From NCBI GenBank assembly GCA_045576295.1, contig JAZNGF010000056.1:1-34643 (forward strand): a stretch of DNA of 34,643 bases, written 5' to 3'. Source of the DNA: CAVALG01 sp045576295 (GTDB lineage: Bacteria; Bacillota; Clostridia; Oscillospirales; Acutalibacteraceae). The translations under genes and the position numbers were made by a program. The notes beneath the pieces are model-generated. The model was not told the origin of the DNA, made no database searches, and saw nothing but the letters and a program-made list of their open reading frames with translations. This document shows positions 33,401 to 34,643 of the stretch, one piece after another (position 1 is the first letter of the stretch; every line of letters starts with the position of its first letter).

Positions 33401-34643
33401 AAAAGATGGCTACGCACAAATCACCTATGAATCTTCAACCACAACAACCGGTATTAACGGTGTTACACCTCACTTCAAGAAGGCGATCAAGAATGGCGAA
33501 GTAGTGGCAGACAGCGCTACAGGTCTCAACACCGGTTACCTTGAAAACTATGCAAAACTCCAGGCAAACGTTGCAACCGATCTTCCCACAACATTAACCC
33601 TCACAGAGCTTGCAGCTATGAGAACAAAGTATGATGTTCAGGTTGAAGACGGTGCAATCACAATCACACCTTCAGTTATCTTCACAACAGCCAGCAACAC
33701 CTATGAGTTCGTATTCTCACCCGTTGAGGTTGCAGCAAACGGAACTCACAGCTATGTTAATAACCACCTCACACCAACATATTCTTATGTTGACAGTGGC
33801 GTTACCACAGCAGCAGGTTACAAACCTGCATTCGGTGTAATCCAGCGCGACAGAACATCTGCCGACACAGCCGTTCAGGTTTACTCATTAAAGGCGCTTT
33901 ACAACGGCGGCAACGGTGAAATCGAAGGCGGCGGCTCAACAGGCGGCGGCGACGATACAACCTGCGAACACAACTATTCATCAGTTGTAACCGCACCTAC
34001 TTGCGTAGCTGAAGGTTACACAACCTACACATGTTCTACTTGCGGCGATAGCTACACAGGCAATGTAGTAGCAGCACTCGGCCACGACTTAAAAACAACA
34101 ACAGTTGACGCAACCTGCACCACTGCAGGCTCGGCAACTCAAACCTGCTCACGTTGCGACTACACCAACACAACAGTTATCGCAGCAAAGGGTCACAGTT
34201 TCTCGAACCCGACTGTTACTAAGGAAGCAACCTGTACTACAGCCGGCGAAAAGACCGGAACATGTACAGTTTGCGGCGAAACAACAACCGAAGTAATCCC
34301 GGCTACAGGCCACACCGAGAGCGGTTGGATTGTTGACAAAGAAGCAACCGAAACTACAGCTGGTTCAAAGCACACTGAATGTACAGTTTGCGGCACTACA
34401 ATTAAAACCGAAACCATTCCTGCAACAGGTTCAGGCGGTGGTAGCGGCACAACATCTTCTAAGTATGATTGGAAGTTCACAAGCGAAGATGTTGTTAACG
34501 ACGCACTTGCAAACAGCATCCAAATCACAGGTAACGGCGTTTACGAAACCGCTAACTCATTAAGCAAAAACACCGTAACCTACAATGCAGAAACCGGCGC
34601 GTTAGAGCTCGGCTATGCAGCAAACTACAACACACCTATCAAC
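27441..34643 (+). CDS. Giant secreted DUF4886 protein with cysteine modules, paralogue 3, 5' part
   Basis: An open frame of 2401 codons from ATG at 27441 (AAAAGGCGG site upstream) to the window end; the stop lies beyond. The signal peptide (LVLVLLMGLFAVPMG, cleavage after VSA) and the mature start ASAKNNWVT match paralogue 2. The DUF4886/SGNH-like domain has IGNSYG (near residue 54) and DNLH (near residue 271). Five blocks of cysteine modules alternate with beta-rich domains at about 28891-29735, 30346-31289, 31681-32519 and 32998-33900. These four align in order with the four of paralogue 2. A Gly-rich linker near 33901-33960 (GGGSTGGGDD) precedes the fifth array. A fifth beta domain begins at about 34459 and is nearly identical to the second beta domain of paralogue 1. 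A cohesin-like domain or dockerin, if present, would lie past the window. Confidence 0.9.
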   Translation, partial: MKKISKRLVSLALVLVLLMGLFAVPMGQVSAASAKNNWVTSYSNPDINGDGTIKILLIGNSYGNNVRNMLGHYLSTQSKKVVVGAEYIGFSGMYDYVNVDKGAEFYATGYNTTEVTDNPDIYGSPKFSAQGYQSSVKYRDAVKITNWDIIMLQESPYGAARASTYTTYLNTFVKNIKSAYTEAHGTSAKMSMCWFMTWATPASLASGDGYYVGTNLDQFNRISTCVNDYVAASGLFDVIYPAATMIQNARTADPDNYVIASETKYDGICTDNLHVVTVFGLDVIAYGFTKTLGLSTDGYDTENHLGLFMKGDEVPEEFQVEPEKSYRANRAYRLLQESVDNALKTPQTVTQSIYTGDVKTTCNDGTNHTYSAAKVTAPTCTEGGHTLKVCSKCNYNYVYDKLEKLGHSYKVTSQQDATCTQNGYINQYCTRCNEQNNQTIPGGHSYGNWTVVKAATRTETGIKRKTCTVCGDYYEETIPLVTDNKTYDVAFETQEDYDTFCADVIKASNSQGLYANSTYHYFDSKDKAYRMSYVTNESKVNVANSLVAIKNPDNAYPKTFTMLAGGGYSYTTTTAAPGIILGHDNYGYYGVKVFVGSSGTILTQYFYMTEPTASTNGNSTVIANNKNGSMKIVAMDGKSVTPFATINKATYPDLPIDAISQNNNNQQFFNYKFYVTGDASGNTSFKVDLIYDDLISQFTATTETQTFNVDIAKEMRPSADHSNYTAAFGFFKHSYGGQLTYMDAKGETVNHDHDSRIYSIYAEYQEKAACTHTSTKTVAAVEATCTEAGKTAAVVCNSCNKTISGGATVAALGHDLVTTVTKAATCTEAGASTTACSRCDYTSSVVLPATGHTMSTFTVTKEATCTAAGVKSGTCSTCGEAATETIPALGHNYGSFVTTKAATCTEAGVKTQTCSNCKGVITAEIPALGHSYGAWVVTKEPTETQDGSKYRTCSTCGNVQTVTVPKDSASLVYDWDFSSSADYAALKLNARTVANKSLANATWDGAYSSVGYVSGAKAVGFNTSLNNGTAGFVLNTPTTGGAEAQPVSFKLEGNNYIPSTVASTTQVGTAMIPGIIFAKNDTGYFVFQVTPSNVNMAFQPYSSDTSEAVILNGTKKTIMSNQVMGAQGFSINGVEQDLALTTYSARYTYLGYFTSLISDLISNGKIGGTALPTSGTADYYSRFSADYDLTIDADNTINLDYTLYYTSDNGDVVTFDMYPIVISDGIATYHKSANSPTEVTRNFSEYLTDLSPIVPVFGAVTYPTQIQSATAYATVETIYAEYTAACEHANTTVLDAKAATCTEEGQSKCVYCADCGQLLSGTIGGGKIAALGHDYQSSVTKEPTCNADGTLTPGTLTYACTRCDDYYDVAIKAAHSFSDWTITKAATSTTVGSKQCSCTSCGVIVTKEIPATTTFEYDWDYTAVAAGQKDADDTMSIVEFMDTGSGSVSGDDYHEYNADNGSFDFITPQGRYMVGLINNPAGYNAKSFSAKAYAETYSGVSPTPGIIIATDGNETTPTYYLLQITLNSGVSTYNLVALKRSASKNSNGHYGLTATNIATNVKIGQTGSNFNTMSQYISSRVTKYGQFYHMPVSVQYDVTVNTNGSMTIAPTMFLHSTDGSGKTAEIDFTDVIVNNTLLGLDSDATFTPVFGIATRNSALMSSYESTYPALINGKEDRCMYEFVKATYSIDGDSPEHTHTYDSGTNVAATCTQGGYTKYTCTVCGGSYTENETAALGHNLSTKTTDATCTKAGSVVTSCSRCDYKDTVTLPALGHTFSNPTVTKEATCTEEGTMSGTCSVCGETTEQTIPATGHSYGAWIVDKEATTTSKGSQHKTCSACGDTVTEEIPIIIIASGYNLDFEGSNGSSDAATLLANGTRYVSTNKNTTASAEKLTAQYNSTSKAFELAVPSSMFYNVNGVVFDQPANTIPMSFEAEVGCTGRVAVNALYTGGVVYAQDDGGIYYMTLAYNGAFKNYAYYTKTTNVMDSKDGYAQITYESSTTTTGINGVTPHFKKAIKNGEVVADSATGLNTGYLENYAKLQANVATDLPTTLTLTELAAMRTKYDVQVEDGAITITPSVIFTTASNTYEFVFSPVEVAANGTHSYVNNHLTPTYSYVDSGVTTAAGYKPAFGVIQRDRTSADTAVQVYSLKALYNGGNGEIEGGGSTGGGDDTTCEHNYSSVVTAPTCVAEGYTTYTCSTCGDSYTGNVVAALGHDLKTTTVDATCTTAGSATQTCSRCDYTNTTVIAAKGHSFSNPTVTKEATCTTAGEKTGTCTVCGETTTEVIPATGHTESGWIVDKEATETTAGSKHTECTVCGTTIKTETIPATGSGGGSGTTSSKYDWKFTSEDVVNDALANSIQITGNGVYETANSLSKNTVTYNAETGALELGYAANYNTPIN

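Noticed and set aside
14325..34643. A diversity-generating retroelement acting on the repeated domains
   Set aside because: No reverse transcriptase or adenine-biased variable/template repeat pair is seen in the window.

Overview
The window looks like chromosomal DNA from a gut-type member of the Clostridia (Oscillospirales/Ruminococcaceae-like). The evidence is the Firmicute gene order rpmH-rnpA-yidD-yidC-jag, a potassium-dependent membrane pyrophosphatase, DUF951 and DUF1653 genes, strong AGGAGG-type ribosome sites, and long secreted proteins with dockerin C-termini. A genus cannot be named from sequence reading alone. All genes lie on the + strand.

Region 1 (1-4830) is housekeeping. It holds the 3' part of a membrane pyrophosphatase gene, then about 560 bp of palindromic intergenic repeats, then the RNase P/membrane-insertion cluster rpmH, rnpA, yidD, yidC and jag. 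rpmH has a near-perfect sigma-70 promoter, and a second promoter probably drives yidC-jag. YidC appears to have moved its groove arginine from the first to the second conserved membrane segment.

Region 2 (4878-11506) is a dense run: DUF951 protein, release factor 1, Sua5 (tRNA t6A synthesis), dephospho-CoA kinase, M18 aminopeptidase, GalE, DUF1653 protein and a sugar-type nucleotidyltransferase. It closes with a strong terminator.

Region 3 (11507-14241) starts with a second block of palindromic repeats. A promoter and leader hairpin then precede a lone dTDP-4-dehydrorhamnose reductase gene and a PF14907-like nucleotidyltransferase gene.

Region 4 (14325-34643) is the unusual part: three consecutive genes for very large secreted paralogues (1453, 2686 and at least 2401 residues). 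Each has a nearly identical signal peptide, an N-terminal DUF4886/SGNH-hydrolase-like domain, and alternating blocks of short cysteine modules (ATC..G..C..CG..GH) and about 280-residue beta-rich domains. The first two end in type I dockerins, and the second also carries a cohesin-like domain. The third runs off the window. Genes 2 and 3 have near-identical promoters, and gene 3 has a long structured 5' leader. Together they resemble a family of surface or cellulosome-type enzymes that has expanded by duplication and domain shuffling. Substrate and role are unknown.
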